From Lentisphaerota bacterium (GTDB taxonomy: Bacteria > Verrucomicrobiota > Lentisphaeria > Victivallales > Victivallaceae), in contig SUWD01000002.1 in the NCBI GenBank assembly GCA_015061685.1, positions 62,001 to 126,000 of the forward strand: 64,000 bases of DNA, in the 5' to 3' direction. The notes beneath the pieces were generated by a model. It saw only the letters and a program-made list of their open reading frames with translations, did not search any database and was not told where the DNA came from. This document shows positions 7,267 through 15,376 of this stretch, piece by piece (positions within the stretch are counted from its first letter, which is position 1; every line of letters starts with the position of its first letter). A program made the translations under genes and the position numbers.

Positions 7267-8601
7267 TTATCTCACCCGCCGCATTTTTGCCATAAAAAGA
7301 GCATCGCAGTCTCCGTCAATGCTGTCAATACGCAGCATCCCCGGAGCAATTTTCCCATTTACCGGATTTTCAAACGGATCAAGTTTGTATTCATCGTGCC
7401 GGGATAGGAACTTCTTCACAACCGCACTGTTTTCCTCATCAAAAAGTGAGCATGTCGCATATACCAGAACTCCGCCGGGGCGTACCGCAGAAGCATAATT
7501 TTCCAAAATACTCTCCTGAACCGCAGATAACTCCGTAATTTCCGCTTTGTCAAGTTTCCATTGGGCTCCGGGATTACGCCGCCATACTCCGGAGCAGCTG
7601 CAGGGGGCATCAATCAAAACTCCGTCAACCTGATGTTTTCCCTTCCATGGTCCGCCATCATGGGCTTTGGTCATGATGTTGGGGAATCCGGCTCGCCGGG
7701 CACGCAACCGCAGATCATCCAGTTTGGCAGCTCTTATATCTCCGGCAACAACACATCCTTTGCGGTTCATCAGTTGAGCTATATGGAGAGTTTTGCCTCC
7801 GGCTCCGGCACATGGGTCAAGCCATCTTTCGCCGGGTTTGGGGGCGGCGACGATGCTGACACATTGGCTGGCGAGATCCTGTATCTCAAATTTTCCGGCT
7901 TTGAAGTTTTCCAAAGTGTAAAGATTGATTTTGGCTCTGACTTCTGCTGCCCCCGGGATTACCGGGTGAGGGGATACCAAAGCATTGCAACTGCGTAATT
8001 CTTCAAAAACACTTTCCGGATCATCGCTTTGGATCCTTATCCACATCGGTGGACGCAGAGAGAGCATTTTTAGAAAATTTTCCTTATCCAGATTATCCGG
8101 AAGCATCTCTTTTATCCAGCCGGGTAAAAGATCAGAATCCTGCAATTTCAAATCACAACCGAAATAAACTGCCATCTGATTGGCTCTGGCACAGGGATTA
8201 TTCAACGTGTGCGGTAATTGCGGCATGGTACATGCTTCGGCAATAGCTGCGGCATTTGCCTGATTTCCGGCAATGAAGCATCCAGCCATAAGCAGAGCTG
8301 AAAGCTCTTTGCCGGTCAGCCGGATATTTCCGGATTCGACTTCATCCCGCCGGTTTTCCGGCAGATACTGCCGGAGAAAACCCCAAAAACGCAGCGAAGC
8401 ATAAACTGTTTCTGAAATAAAGGCACGATCACGAGAACCGCAACGCCGGTTTTCTCTGAAATACGCTGACAGAATCCGGTCAGCAGGCATCTTTCTGCCG
8501 AATCCCGAAGCAAGAACTTTTCTTGCTCCGTCATTGAGCAGATTCAATTGTGCCCGGAATTTTTCCGGAGCAAGCTGTTTTCTGTTGTTCATTTCTTTCA
8601 T
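7267..8601 (-). CDS. rsmB: RsmB-like 16S rRNA (cytosine-C5)-methyltransferase
   Basis: The product (444 aa from the ATG at 8601) has an N-terminal NusB-like RNA-binding region (CGSRDRAFISETVYASLR) and a C-terminal SAM-dependent Rossmann domain with LDPCAGAGGKTLHIA, DAPCSCSGVWRRNPG (catalytic Pro-Cys) and YATCSLFDEEN (second Cys). This is the RsmB/Nop2-type m5C methyltransferase layout; position 967 of 16S rRNA is the usual target. A longer TTG start at 8643 is rejected because it lies upstream of the promoter -35 element; an ATG at 8592 is also possible. First gene of the operon with trmL and fabG. Confidence 0.88.
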   Translation of the reverse strand: MKEMNNRKQLAPEKFRAQLNLLNDGARKVLASGFGRKMPADRILSAYFRENRRCGSRDRAFISETVYASLRFWGFLRQYLPENRRDEVESGNIRLTGKELSALLMAGCFIAGNQANAAAIAEACTMPQLPHTLNNPCARANQMAVYFGCDLKLQDSDLLPGWIKEMLPDNLDKENFLKMLSLRPPMWIRIQSDDPESVFEELRSCNALVSPHPVIPGAAEVRAKINLYTLENFKAGKFEIQDLASQCVSIVAAPKPGERWLDPCAGAGGKTLHIAQLMNRKGCVVAGDIRAAKLDDLRLRARRAGFPNIMTKAHDGGPWKGKHQVDGVLIDAPCSCSGVWRRNPGAQWKLDKAEITELSAVQESILENYASAVRPGGVLVYATCSLFDEENSAVVKKFLSRHDEYKLDPFENPVNGKIAPGMLRIDSIDGDCDALFMAKMRRVR

Positions 8602-8611
8602 AATGCCTATT

Positions 8612-8640
8612 AATATAGTACGTTTCTGCTGTTTTGTCCA
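8612..8640 (-). promoter_or_regulatory. Promoter of the rsmB operon
   Basis: On the minus strand TGGACA (8640-8635) and TATATT (8617-8612) are 17 bp apart. The predicted start site would leave a leader of only a few nucleotides before the ATG at 8601. Confidence 0.6.
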
Positions 8641-8672
8641 CAAAAATCTGTAAAAAAACGCATGAATACTTG

Positions 8673-8720
8673 AAAAAAAACACCTTGAATGATATTATAA
8701 GGTGTTTTGATGTTTTTTTT
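8673..8720. terminator. Symmetric hairpin with T-runs on both strands between divergent genes
   Basis: AACACCTT (8679-8686) and AAGGTGTT (8699-8706) form an 8-bp stem. An A-tract at 8673-8680 gives an immediate T8 run on the minus strand, and a T-run at 8712-8720 follows on the plus strand. It lies between rsmB (minus) and the symporter (plus), where no gene end needs it; it may insulate the two promoters or end an unannotated transcript. Otherwise 8641-8877 holds only AT-rich leader sequence. Confidence 0.5.
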
Positions 8721-8832
8721 CAATAAAAATCTTCGGAGTGTTGAAATAAATCTGAATTAAAGTACGTTAAGCAAACAGAACGGTGTTCGGGGTGATTGTT
8801 TTTTTGTATTTTTTTACAGGAAAACCATTTTA

Positions 8833-8838
8833 TATAAT
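8833..8838 (+). promoter_or_regulatory. Possible -10 element of the symporter gene
   Basis: A perfect TATAAT stands 40 bp upstream of the start codon. The -35 position 17 bp upstream is only TTTTTT, so the promoter is weak or activator-dependent if real. Confidence 0.35.
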
Positions 8839-8877
8839 TCATAATTAACCAAAAATAGAAAGGAGACTGGGAAAATT

Positions 8878-10974
8878 ATGATGCCATTGTTGGGGGCCGC
8901 CATGCGGCAGGTCGAGATCAACCAGGCTGGAATGAGTGCTTTGGATTGGTCTATTGTCATCGGACTTATTGTTGTGTTGGTGGGGACATTGATTTATTGT
9001 AACCGCTACATGCGTAACGCTGCCGACTTTTTGGCGGCAAACCGTTGTGCCGGACGGTACGTTATGAGTATTTCCGAGGGGGTTGCCGGATTTGCAGTGA
9101 TCAGTTCGGTCGCCACTTGGGAAGCTTTTATGAAGAGCGGTTTTGCCAGTACCTGGTGGGCGATGATCAACGCTCCTTTCGGCTTGGTTTTGTCTCTGGT
9201 CGCATGGGTGACTTACCGTATGCGTGAAACCCGGTGTTTTACGCTTGCACAGTTCTACGAAGTGCGTTACAGCCGTAAATTCCGTCTCGGAGCCGGTATG
9301 CTTACCTTTTTGAGCGGTGTTGTCAACTATGGTATTTTCCCGATGGTGTCGGTGAAATTTCTGATGGCGATGGGCAAAATTCCGCATCATGCTGAATGGC
9401 TTGGGGTGAATTGGAATATTTACGGGCTGCTTCTTGCTTTCTGTATCGGCATGGGGGTTCTTTTCGGAGCTTTCGGAGGTCAGATTGCCATCATGGTTAC
9501 CGACTTCATGCAGGGTATTTTCTGCAATGCCGCATTTGTGGTATTTATTTTCTTCATTTTTAAGCTCGGTGATTGGGATGTTTCAGGTGGTTTGATAAGT
9601 TGGGATCAGATCGCTGAAAGTTTGAATAAAACTCCGGGTTATTCTCAGATCAACCCCTTTGAGAACACCAAGACCAGCGACTTTAATATCTGGTATTACC
9701 TGATTGGTTTTGTCAGTTTGTTCTACAGCCGTGGCGGATGGCAGGGTGCTGCCGGTTATGCTGCTGCTGCCAAATCTCCGCATGAGAGAAAAATGGCCGG
9801 ACTTCTTGGTACCTGGCGTGGATTGGCACAGGGCTTGATGATCATGCTTTTCCCCTTGGCAGTTATTGTCATCATGTCCAATAAATTTCCGGAATTCGCT
9901 GAATTGCAGAGTGTGATCAATCAAAAACTCGCTTTGATCCCCAATGCTACTGAACGTGGACAGGAACTTGTTCCGACTGCCCTTTCATTGCTCATGCCTT
10001 CCGGTCTGCTCGGACTTTTTGTGGCAGTCATGTTTGCCGCAATGCTTTCTACTGATGATACTTACATGCACAGTTGGGGTTCTATCCTCATCCAGGATGT
10101 TATCATGCCTTTTAAGAAAAAACCTTTCACTCCGAAACAGCACATCTGGGCTTTGCGTCTGGCGATCGTGGCGGTCGGTATTTTCGGTTGGTGCTTCAGT
10201 TTCTTCTGGGTTCAGGAAACCCCGATCTACATGTTCTTCAGTATTACCGGAGCTATCGTTTCCGGTGCCGGTCCTGCGATCATCGGTGGTCTTTACTGGA
10301 AACGGGGTGGAACAATCGCTGCGTGGGTCAGCTATATTTTTGGTGCTGCCAGTGCTATTTCCGGCATCGTTATCCAGCAGACCTGGGCATCCGGACTTGC
10401 CCAGTGGCTTCTTGATCACACCGGCTGGCAGTGGGTTGCCAATAATATGACTTCCTTCCCGGTCAATGGTCAGTATGTCAACTTCTTCAATATGGTTACC
10501 TGTACATTGCTCTATGTTATTGTTTCTCTTATTGAACATAAAATGGGTAATCCGGATTTCAATCTGGACAAAATGCTGCATCGCGGCAAATATGATACCA
10601 GTAATGAACACGTTACCGTGCAGAATAATGTCAACAAGTTTGACAAGATGCTGGGAATTACTCCGGAATTCTCTGTCGGCGACCGGTTGCTCTATTACTC
10701 CGCAATTTTGTGGACGGTTGTCTGGTGTATCGTGTTCCTGGCTTACACCTCGCTCTATTTCGCCGGTTCTCTTACTGATGAAAGCTGGTTGAAATTGTGG
10801 CACATCAAAATTTATATCACCTTGATTCTTGGTGTCGGCTGCACGATCTGGTTCCTTATCGGCGGTATCGTTGACGTGGTCAGACTTTTTCGGGATCTGG
10901 AACGCAGTAAATTGGATGATTCCGATGATGGAAGCGTCATTAAAGATGACGAAAAAGAAGCTGCAAAAGCATAA
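8878..10974 (+). CDS. Sodium:solute symporter (SSS) family transporter
   Basis: A 698-aa inner-membrane protein with about 14 hydrophobic segments, starting with SALDWSIVIGLIVVLVGTL and a cytoplasmic YMRNAADFLAANRCAGRYV, the typical first loop of SSS-family transporters (LeuT fold). It is longer than the usual 500-550 aa, with an extra pair of C-terminal membrane segments and a charged tail (DDSDDGSVIKDDEKEAAKA). Substrates in this family include sugars, polyols, amino acids and carboxylates and cannot be read from sequence. AGGAGACTGGGAAAATT precedes the ATG. It is monocistronic, closed by a strong terminator. Confidence 0.88.
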   Translation: MMPLLGAAMRQVEINQAGMSALDWSIVIGLIVVLVGTLIYCNRYMRNAADFLAANRCAGRYVMSISEGVAGFAVISSVATWEAFMKSGFASTWWAMINAPFGLVLSLVAWVTYRMRETRCFTLAQFYEVRYSRKFRLGAGMLTFLSGVVNYGIFPMVSVKFLMAMGKIPHHAEWLGVNWNIYGLLLAFCIGMGVLFGAFGGQIAIMVTDFMQGIFCNAAFVVFIFFIFKLGDWDVSGGLISWDQIAESLNKTPGYSQINPFENTKTSDFNIWYYLIGFVSLFYSRGGWQGAAGYAAAAKSPHERKMAGLLGTWRGLAQGLMIMLFPLAVIVIMSNKFPEFAELQSVINQKLALIPNATERGQELVPTALSLLMPSGLLGLFVAVMFAAMLSTDDTYMHSWGSILIQDVIMPFKKKPFTPKQHIWALRLAIVAVGIFGWCFSFFWVQETPIYMFFSITGAIVSGAGPAIIGGLYWKRGGTIAAWVSYIFGAASAISGIVIQQTWASGLAQWLLDHTGWQWVANNMTSFPVNGQYVNFFNMVTCTLLYVIVSLIEHKMGNPDFNLDKMLHRGKYDTSNEHVTVQNNVNKFDKMLGITPEFSVGDRLLYYSAILWTVVWCIVFLAYTSLYFAGSLTDESWLKLWHIKIYITLILGVGCTIWFLIGGIVDVVRLFRDLERSKLDDSDDGSVIKDDEKEAAKA

Positions 10975-10994
10975 AATTTCAGAATCAGCCAGAG

Positions 10995-11023
10995 GCGGCG
11001 GGAAAAATCCCGCCGCTTTTTTT
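10995..11023 (+). terminator. Intrinsic terminator of the symporter gene
   Basis: GCGGCGGG (10995-11002) pairs with CCCGCCGC (11009-11016) around AAAAAT, followed by seven T. Confidence 0.9.
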
Positions 11024-11033
11024 ATTTCCGGTA

Positions 11034-11062
11034 TTGATTTAACCGTATAGGTGTGATATGTT
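11034..11062 (+). promoter_or_regulatory. Promoter for the DUF1846 gene
   Basis: TTGATT (11034-11039) and TATGTT (11057-11062) are 17 bp apart and end 30 bp upstream of the chosen start codon. Confidence 0.55.
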
Positions 11063-11091
11063 AATAGAAATGTAAAAATCAGGTGTTGAAT

Positions 11092-12612
11092 ATGTTGAAA
11101 ATCGGCTTTGACAGTGAAAAGTATTTGGCAGAACAATCTGCCGCCATTTTGGAACGGGCAGGGAAATTCGGAGATAAACTCTATCTGGAATTCGGGGGAA
11201 AATTGATTTGTGATTTTCACGCCTCCCGGGTGCTTCCCGGTTTTGATCCGGATGCCAAAATCAAATTGCTCCAGCGGCTCAAAGATAAAGTGGATATCGT
11301 TATTTGTATCTATGCCGGAGCTATCGAAGAAAAGAAAATGCGGGCTGATTTCGGTCTTTCCTACGATGCCGATACCATGCGTACTATTGATGATTTGCGG
11401 GATTGGGGATTGGATGTTAAAGCTGTTGTAGTTACCCGTTACCGTGATCAGCCGTCGGTAAAAGGATTCATCAACCGTCTGTCCCGGCGGGGAATAAAGG
11501 TTTACACCCATCGTCCGATAGAGGGTTATCCTACTGATGTGGAAACTATTGTCAGTGAGCGTGGTTACGGAGCGAATGAATATATAGAGACTGATCGCCC
11601 GATCGTGGTTGTGACCGGACCGGGACCCAATTCCGGAAAAATGGGAACTTGTTTGTCTCAAGTCTATCATGATTTTCAGCGTGGCATTAAAGCCGGCTAT
11701 GCGAAGTTTGAAACCTTTCCGGTATGGAGTCTGCCTTTGAAACATCCGGTCAATGTTGCGTATGAAGCGGCAACTGCTGATTTGGGCGACATCAATATGG
11801 TTGATTCATTCCATTTGGAAGCACGTGGAGAAACTGCGGTCAATTACAATCGTGATATTGAGATCTTTCCGGTTGTCCGGCGGATTTGTGCCAGAATCAT
11901 GGAACCGGAACAGCTTTATGTTTCTCCCACGGATATGGGCGTAAACCGGATCGGATTTGCCATTACTGATGATGAGGCAGTGCAGGTTGCAGCCCGTCAG
12001 GAGATTATCCGGCGGCACTTCCGGGCAATGCGTAACTATGCCGAGGGTGAAGTAGATGCTTGTGTCCCGGAACGGATCAAGCTGCTTATGGATGAGCAGG
12101 GAATAAAAGAAACTGACCGTAAGGTTGTTCTGCCTGCCAGAAAAGCTGCTGAAGAAGCGATGAATAATCCCGGCAAGTATGGACATGATAATATTTTTTG
12201 CGGGGCGGCATTGGAGCTGCCGGATGGTACTGTCATTACCGGTAAAAATACTCCATTGCTTCATGCCGCATCAAGTTGCATTATAAATGCTATCAAATAT
12301 CTTGCCGGTTTGCCGTCAGATTTGCATCTGCTTTCTCCGCAAATTATTGAGTCTGTCGGCAAATTGAAACAGAATGTTTTTGCTGAAAAACAGATTTCTC
12401 TGGCTTTGGTTGAAGCTTTGACCGCATTGAGTGTCAGTACTCCCTCCAATCCGGCTGCTGCATTGGCATTGGCTCAGCTTGAGAAATTACGCGGTTGCGA
12501 AATGCACATAAGCCATATACCGCCGGTCGGAGATGAAACCGGATTGCGAAAACTGGGGATAAATCTTACCAGTGAACCGGTCTTTACCAGCCGCAATCTT
12601 TTTATGGAATGA
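11092..12612 (+). CDS. DUF1846 family protein
   Basis: The 506-aa product matches the DUF1846 family along its length: IGFDSEKYLAEQSAAIL at the N-terminus, KLYLEFGGKLICDFHASRVL, VVVTGPGPNSGKMGTCLSQ (a P-loop-like GPGPNSGKM segment) and FETFPVWSLPLKHPVN. The family is about 500 aa, widespread in gut anaerobes and Firmicutes; its biochemical role is not known to me. The ATG at 11092 is preferred over a GTG at 11083 because AGGTG lies 6 nt upstream of the ATG. Cytoplasmic; no membrane segment. argC follows after 41 nt. Confidence 0.85.
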   Translation: MLKIGFDSEKYLAEQSAAILERAGKFGDKLYLEFGGKLICDFHASRVLPGFDPDAKIKLLQRLKDKVDIVICIYAGAIEEKKMRADFGLSYDADTMRTIDDLRDWGLDVKAVVVTRYRDQPSVKGFINRLSRRGIKVYTHRPIEGYPTDVETIVSERGYGANEYIETDRPIVVVTGPGPNSGKMGTCLSQVYHDFQRGIKAGYAKFETFPVWSLPLKHPVNVAYEAATADLGDINMVDSFHLEARGETAVNYNRDIEIFPVVRRICARIMEPEQLYVSPTDMGVNRIGFAITDDEAVQVAARQEIIRRHFRAMRNYAEGEVDACVPERIKLLMDEQGIKETDRKVVLPARKAAEEAMNNPGKYGHDNIFCGAALELPDGTVITGKNTPLLHAASSCIINAIKYLAGLPSDLHLLSPQIIESVGKLKQNVFAEKQISLALVEALTALSVSTPSNPAAALALAQLEKLRGCEMHISHIPPVGDETGLRKLGINLTSEPVFTSRNLFME

Positions 12613-12653
12613 ATTTTTACTCTAATATAACTACCAAATCAGAGGTGAATTTT

Positions 12654-13682
12654 ATGAATAAGATCCGAGTCGCTGTTTTCGGTGCTTCCGGTTATGCCGG
12701 TGAGGAGTTGCTCCGTTTACTGCTGCGTCACAATCAGGCGGAAATTGCCGCTATTACTTCCCGGAAGAATGCGGGAGAGCCGGTTTCAACCGTGTTTCCC
12801 CGTTTTACCGGTTTGCCGTTGAATTTCATCGCTCCGGATGAAGCAATGAAAAATTGCGACTTTGATGCGGCAATTTTGGCTCTGCCTCATGGTTTGGCTA
12901 CAGAGTTTGCCATTCCGCTTCTGGAAAAAGGGGTGAAAGTTTTCGATATCTCTGCTGATTTCCGTTTGAAAGGTACTGCGAAGTACAAAGAGTATTACAA
13001 AGCTGACCATCCGGCACCGGAATTGCTTAAACAGGCGGTTTACGGTCAGCCGGAAACTTATCGTGAACAGCTGAAAACGGCTGATTTGGTCGCTTGTGCC
13101 GGTTGTTATCCGACCAGCAGTATTCTGCCGACGGTTCCGCTTTTACGCAGTAAGATCGTTTCTCCGGAGGGAATCGTTGTTGCCAGTTGTTCCGGGTGTA
13201 CCGGAGCCGGACGCAAGGTCGATCTGCCGTACATTTTCCCTGAATGCAATGAAAGCATTAAAGCCTATGCTCCGGTCGGGCATCGGCATTTGCCGGAAAT
13301 CGAGCAGGAGATGGCTTTTGCCGCCGGAGTTGAGGAGATCAAAATCAACTTTATTCCTCACCTTGCTCCCATGAATCGCGGTATCAATTCCACCATTTTG
13401 ATGAATGCAATGCCGGGATGTACGCTGGAAAAAGTCGGCGAAGTTCTGGAAGAAGCTTACGGTAAAGAGCAGTTTGTCCGTGTGTTGCCGGCGAAACGCT
13501 GTGCTGATACCAAGTATGTTTTTATGACCAACTGCTGTGAAATCGGTTATTTCTTTGATGAACATACCAATAAGGTTATTCTGACCAGCTGTATTGACAA
13601 TCTGACCAAAGGTGCCGCCGGTCAGGCTGTTCAGTGCATGAATATCCGCTTTGGTATTGACGAAGCAACCGGGTTGCTCTGA
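12654..13682 (+). CDS. argC: N-acetyl-gamma-glutamyl-phosphate reductase
   Basis: The enzyme (342 aa) reduces N-acetylglutamyl phosphate with NADPH in arginine synthesis. The Rossmann motif VAVFGASGYAGEELLRLL and the catalytic-Cys region VACAGCYPTSSILP are clear, and GHRHLPEIEQE, also typical, follows. The ATG at 12654 follows CAGAGGTGAATTTT, whereas an in-frame upstream ATG at 12609 overlaps the previous stop codon without a ribosome binding site. Its stop codon overlaps the next ATG (TGATG), coupling it to a GNAT acetyltransferase. No other arg gene lies in the window. Confidence 0.95.
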   Translation: MNKIRVAVFGASGYAGEELLRLLLRHNQAEIAAITSRKNAGEPVSTVFPRFTGLPLNFIAPDEAMKNCDFDAAILALPHGLATEFAIPLLEKGVKVFDISADFRLKGTAKYKEYYKADHPAPELLKQAVYGQPETYREQLKTADLVACAGCYPTSSILPTVPLLRSKIVSPEGIVVASCSGCTGAGRKVDLPYIFPECNESIKAYAPVGHRHLPEIEQEMAFAAGVEEIKINFIPHLAPMNRGINSTILMNAMPGCTLEKVGEVLEEAYGKEQFVRVLPAKRCADTKYVFMTNCCEIGYFFDEHTNKVILTSCIDNLTKGAAGQAVQCMNIRFGIDEATGLL

Positions 13683-14098
13683 TGACTGAAGTCAGGTTGA
13701 TCAGCGAATTTTCCGGTGATATGCTTGAGCGTATCGCCGGTTTTTACATTTCAGCCGGATGGTTGTCCGAGGGGGATGATACATCTTTTTTATTGCCTGC
13801 TCTCAACGGATCCGCATTGGTTGCCGGTGCTTTTGATGAAAATGGTGTGATAATCGGTTGTGCCAGATGTTTGTCTGACGGTTGTTCTGACGCCTACATT
13901 CAGGATGTTGTAGTCGATCCGGGATGCCGGGGGCAGGGGATCGGCAGTAAACTGATTTCCTGCCTTGTGGATGGATTGCGGGCAAAAGGTGTTGATTGGA
14001 TTGCCCTGGTCGGGGAACCGGGGACCGAAGGATTTTATCAAAGGATCAACTGGGAGAAAAAAACTGGATTTACCCTGTGGAAGTGGAAGAATCTGTGA
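13682..14098 (+). CDS. GNAT family N-acetyltransferase
   Basis: A 138-aa single-domain GNAT acetyltransferase. The acetyl-CoA-binding motif A is visible as VVDPGCRGQGIGSKLISCL and the C-terminal FYQRINWEKKTGFTLWKW fits the fold's last strands. The start codon overlaps the argC stop, so it is translated together with argC. A role in arginine synthesis, for example as a short N-acetylglutamate synthase, is possible from context but small GNATs are very diverse; this is inference. The gene ends 18 bp before the promoter of a candidate small RNA. Confidence 0.8.
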   Translation: MTEVRLISEFSGDMLERIAGFYISAGWLSEGDDTSFLLPALNGSALVAGAFDENGVIIGCARCLSDGCSDAYIQDVVVDPGCRGQGIGSKLISCLVDGLRAKGVDWIALVGEPGTEGFYQRINWEKKTGFTLWKWKNL

Positions 14099-14116
14099 TT
14101 TTTTTCAAAGTATAAT

Positions 14117-14145
14117 TTGAAATCACAGTAAAACAGAATTATAGT
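14117..14145 (+). promoter_or_regulatory. Strong promoter of the candidate small RNA
   Basis: TTGAAA (14117-14122) and TATAGT (14140-14145) with a 17-bp spacer. The predicted transcription start (about 14151-14153) coincides with the beginning of a long inverted repeat. Confidence 0.75.
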
Positions 14146-14150
14146 ATGGC

Positions 14151-14250
14151 GGGTTCAAGATCGGGGATGCAGCACGCCTGTACGCAAATTCTCCTCTTCA
14201 TAATTACTCCTCGCAGGCGTACTGTTGATTACCGGTCTTGAACTTTTTAT
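14151..14250 (+). ncRNA. Candidate small RNA with two CUCCUC loop motifs
   Basis: The closing stem is GTTCAAGATCGG (14153-14164) with CCGGTCTTGAAC (14232-14243), directly followed by TTTTT, so the 3' end looks like an intrinsic terminator. Inside, ACGCCTG (14174-14180) pairs with CAGGCGT (14214-14220), leaving a 33-nt C/U-rich loop (14181-14213) that contains CTCCTC twice (14191-14196 and 14207-14212). Those hexamers are complementary to GGAG-type ribosome binding sites. The sequence lacks SRP, 6S or riboswitch signatures. It may be a trans-acting regulator, or a leader/attenuator of the exonuclease gene whose GGAGA site lies at 14255-14260. No protein is encoded. Confidence 0.6.
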
Positions 14251-14269
14251 TTTATGGAGATTTTAAGCT

Positions 14270-15280
14270 ATGAAGTCCAAATCATTGCTGTTGATTGATG
14301 CTTACAGTCAGATATTCCGTTCTTTTTATGCAATCAGATTATTGACAAATTCACGCGGTGAGCCGGTCAATGCGGCTTTCGTTTTTACCAAATTATTATT
14401 GCAGTTGGAAAAAAATCACGCTTCAGAATATGGTGCTATGCTTTTTGATTGCGGAAAAGTTGCATTCAGACTGGAGCTTAATCCGGAATATAAAGCCAAT
14501 CGTCCCCCTATGCCGGATGCTTTAAAATCCCAAATCCCGCTTATCCGCCGGATTGCGGAAGCATTCGGATGGGAGCTTATTCAATGTGAAGGGTATGAGG
14601 CGGATGATCTGATCGGCGGATTTGCCGTGAAATATCAGGACATGCCGGTAAAGATCGTCAGCAGTGATAAAGATCTTTCGCAATTGATAAATTCGCATGT
14701 CAGTATGTTGATCCCCGGCGGAACATCTGTGGGGGGATTTGAACACCGTGGTGTTGATGAGGTTTTGAAAAAATTTGGTGTAGCTCCGGAAGATATGGTG
14801 GATTATCTTGCGTTGTTGGGCGATGCTTCCGACAATATTCCGGGAATACCGGGAGTCGGTCCTAAAAGTGCTGTGGAGATCATTAAAACTTTCGGCAGTG
14901 CTGACAAATGGCTGAATGATCCGGCATGTATTGATCCTGAACATAAACTTGGTAAAAAATTGCTTCCTCATTTGGATGTTGTCCGGCGAAATCGGGAACT
15001 TATCCGTTTGCGGACAGATTTGCCGGAAACTGTGGATAAGGATTTGCCGCCGGTAAAGAAAGATCCGGATTGGCAGCTGATCGCTGAAATTTGTCAGGAT
15101 AATCAGTTCAAAAGCATATTGAAAGAGCTTCCTTCGTCTCCATCTGTTGAAACATCTGTTGAGTCGGCAGAGGATTTTGGAGAACTTTTTGCTTTCGCAT
15201 CAGAATCGTTGAAACATGAGAAAAAATCTGCAAAAGTAGAGAAAAATGAACCGGAAGAAATCCAGGGGGAACTTTTTTAA
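14270..15280 (+). CDS. Standalone 5'-3' exonuclease (PolA N-terminal domain type)
   Basis: The 336-aa product matches only the 5' nuclease domain of DNA polymerase I. LLLIDAYSQIFRSFYAI at the N-terminus, FDCGKVAFRLELNPEYKANR, CEGYEADDLIGG (acidic metal site) and LALLGDASDNIPGIPGVGPK (helix-hairpin-helix) appear in family order; a charged, low-complexity tail of about 45 residues follows. There is no 3'-5' exonuclease or polymerase domain. Such enzymes remove RNA primers and flaps. The start follows TATGGAGATTTTAAGCT. It is monocistronic between two promoters. Confidence 0.88.
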   Translation: MKSKSLLLIDAYSQIFRSFYAIRLLTNSRGEPVNAAFVFTKLLLQLEKNHASEYGAMLFDCGKVAFRLELNPEYKANRPPMPDALKSQIPLIRRIAEAFGWELIQCEGYEADDLIGGFAVKYQDMPVKIVSSDKDLSQLINSHVSMLIPGGTSVGGFEHRGVDEVLKKFGVAPEDMVDYLALLGDASDNIPGIPGVGPKSAVEIIKTFGSADKWLNDPACIDPEHKLGKKLLPHLDVVRRNRELIRLRTDLPETVDKDLPPVKKDPDWQLIAEICQDNQFKSILKELPSSPSVETSVESAEDFGELFAFASESLKHEKKSAKVEKNEPEEIQGELF

Positions 15281-15291
15281 TGCCGCAAATA

Positions 15292-15320
15292 TTGCAAAAT
15301 CAATGATTGTGTGGTATATT
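15292..15320 (+). promoter_or_regulatory. Promoter of the aminotransferase gene
   Basis: TTGCAA (15292-15297) and TATATT (15315-15320) with a 17-bp spacer, 57 bp before the start codon. Confidence 0.7.
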
Positions 15321-15376
15321 AAATAGCAACATTAGTATTTTATTCTGAAAATTTACAGAGGGGATATCCTTTAACT

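Noticed and set aside
8602..8643. TTG start for rsmB
   Set aside because: It lies upstream of the promoter -35 element, so it would not be transcribed.
11083..11091. GTG start for the DUF1846 gene
   Set aside because: The GTG overlaps the ribosome binding site of the ATG at 11092.
9985..11745. A 586-codon open frame on the minus strand
   Set aside because: It runs antisense to the symporter and DUF1846 genes, spans the strong terminator between them, and has no signature; it reflects codon bias on the coding strand.
14151..14250. Candidate RNA considered as 6S RNA or a second SRP RNA
   Set aside because: It is too short and its loop too large for 6S, and it lacks the GUCAGG/GGAA/AGCAG elements, which are all present at 18094-18206.
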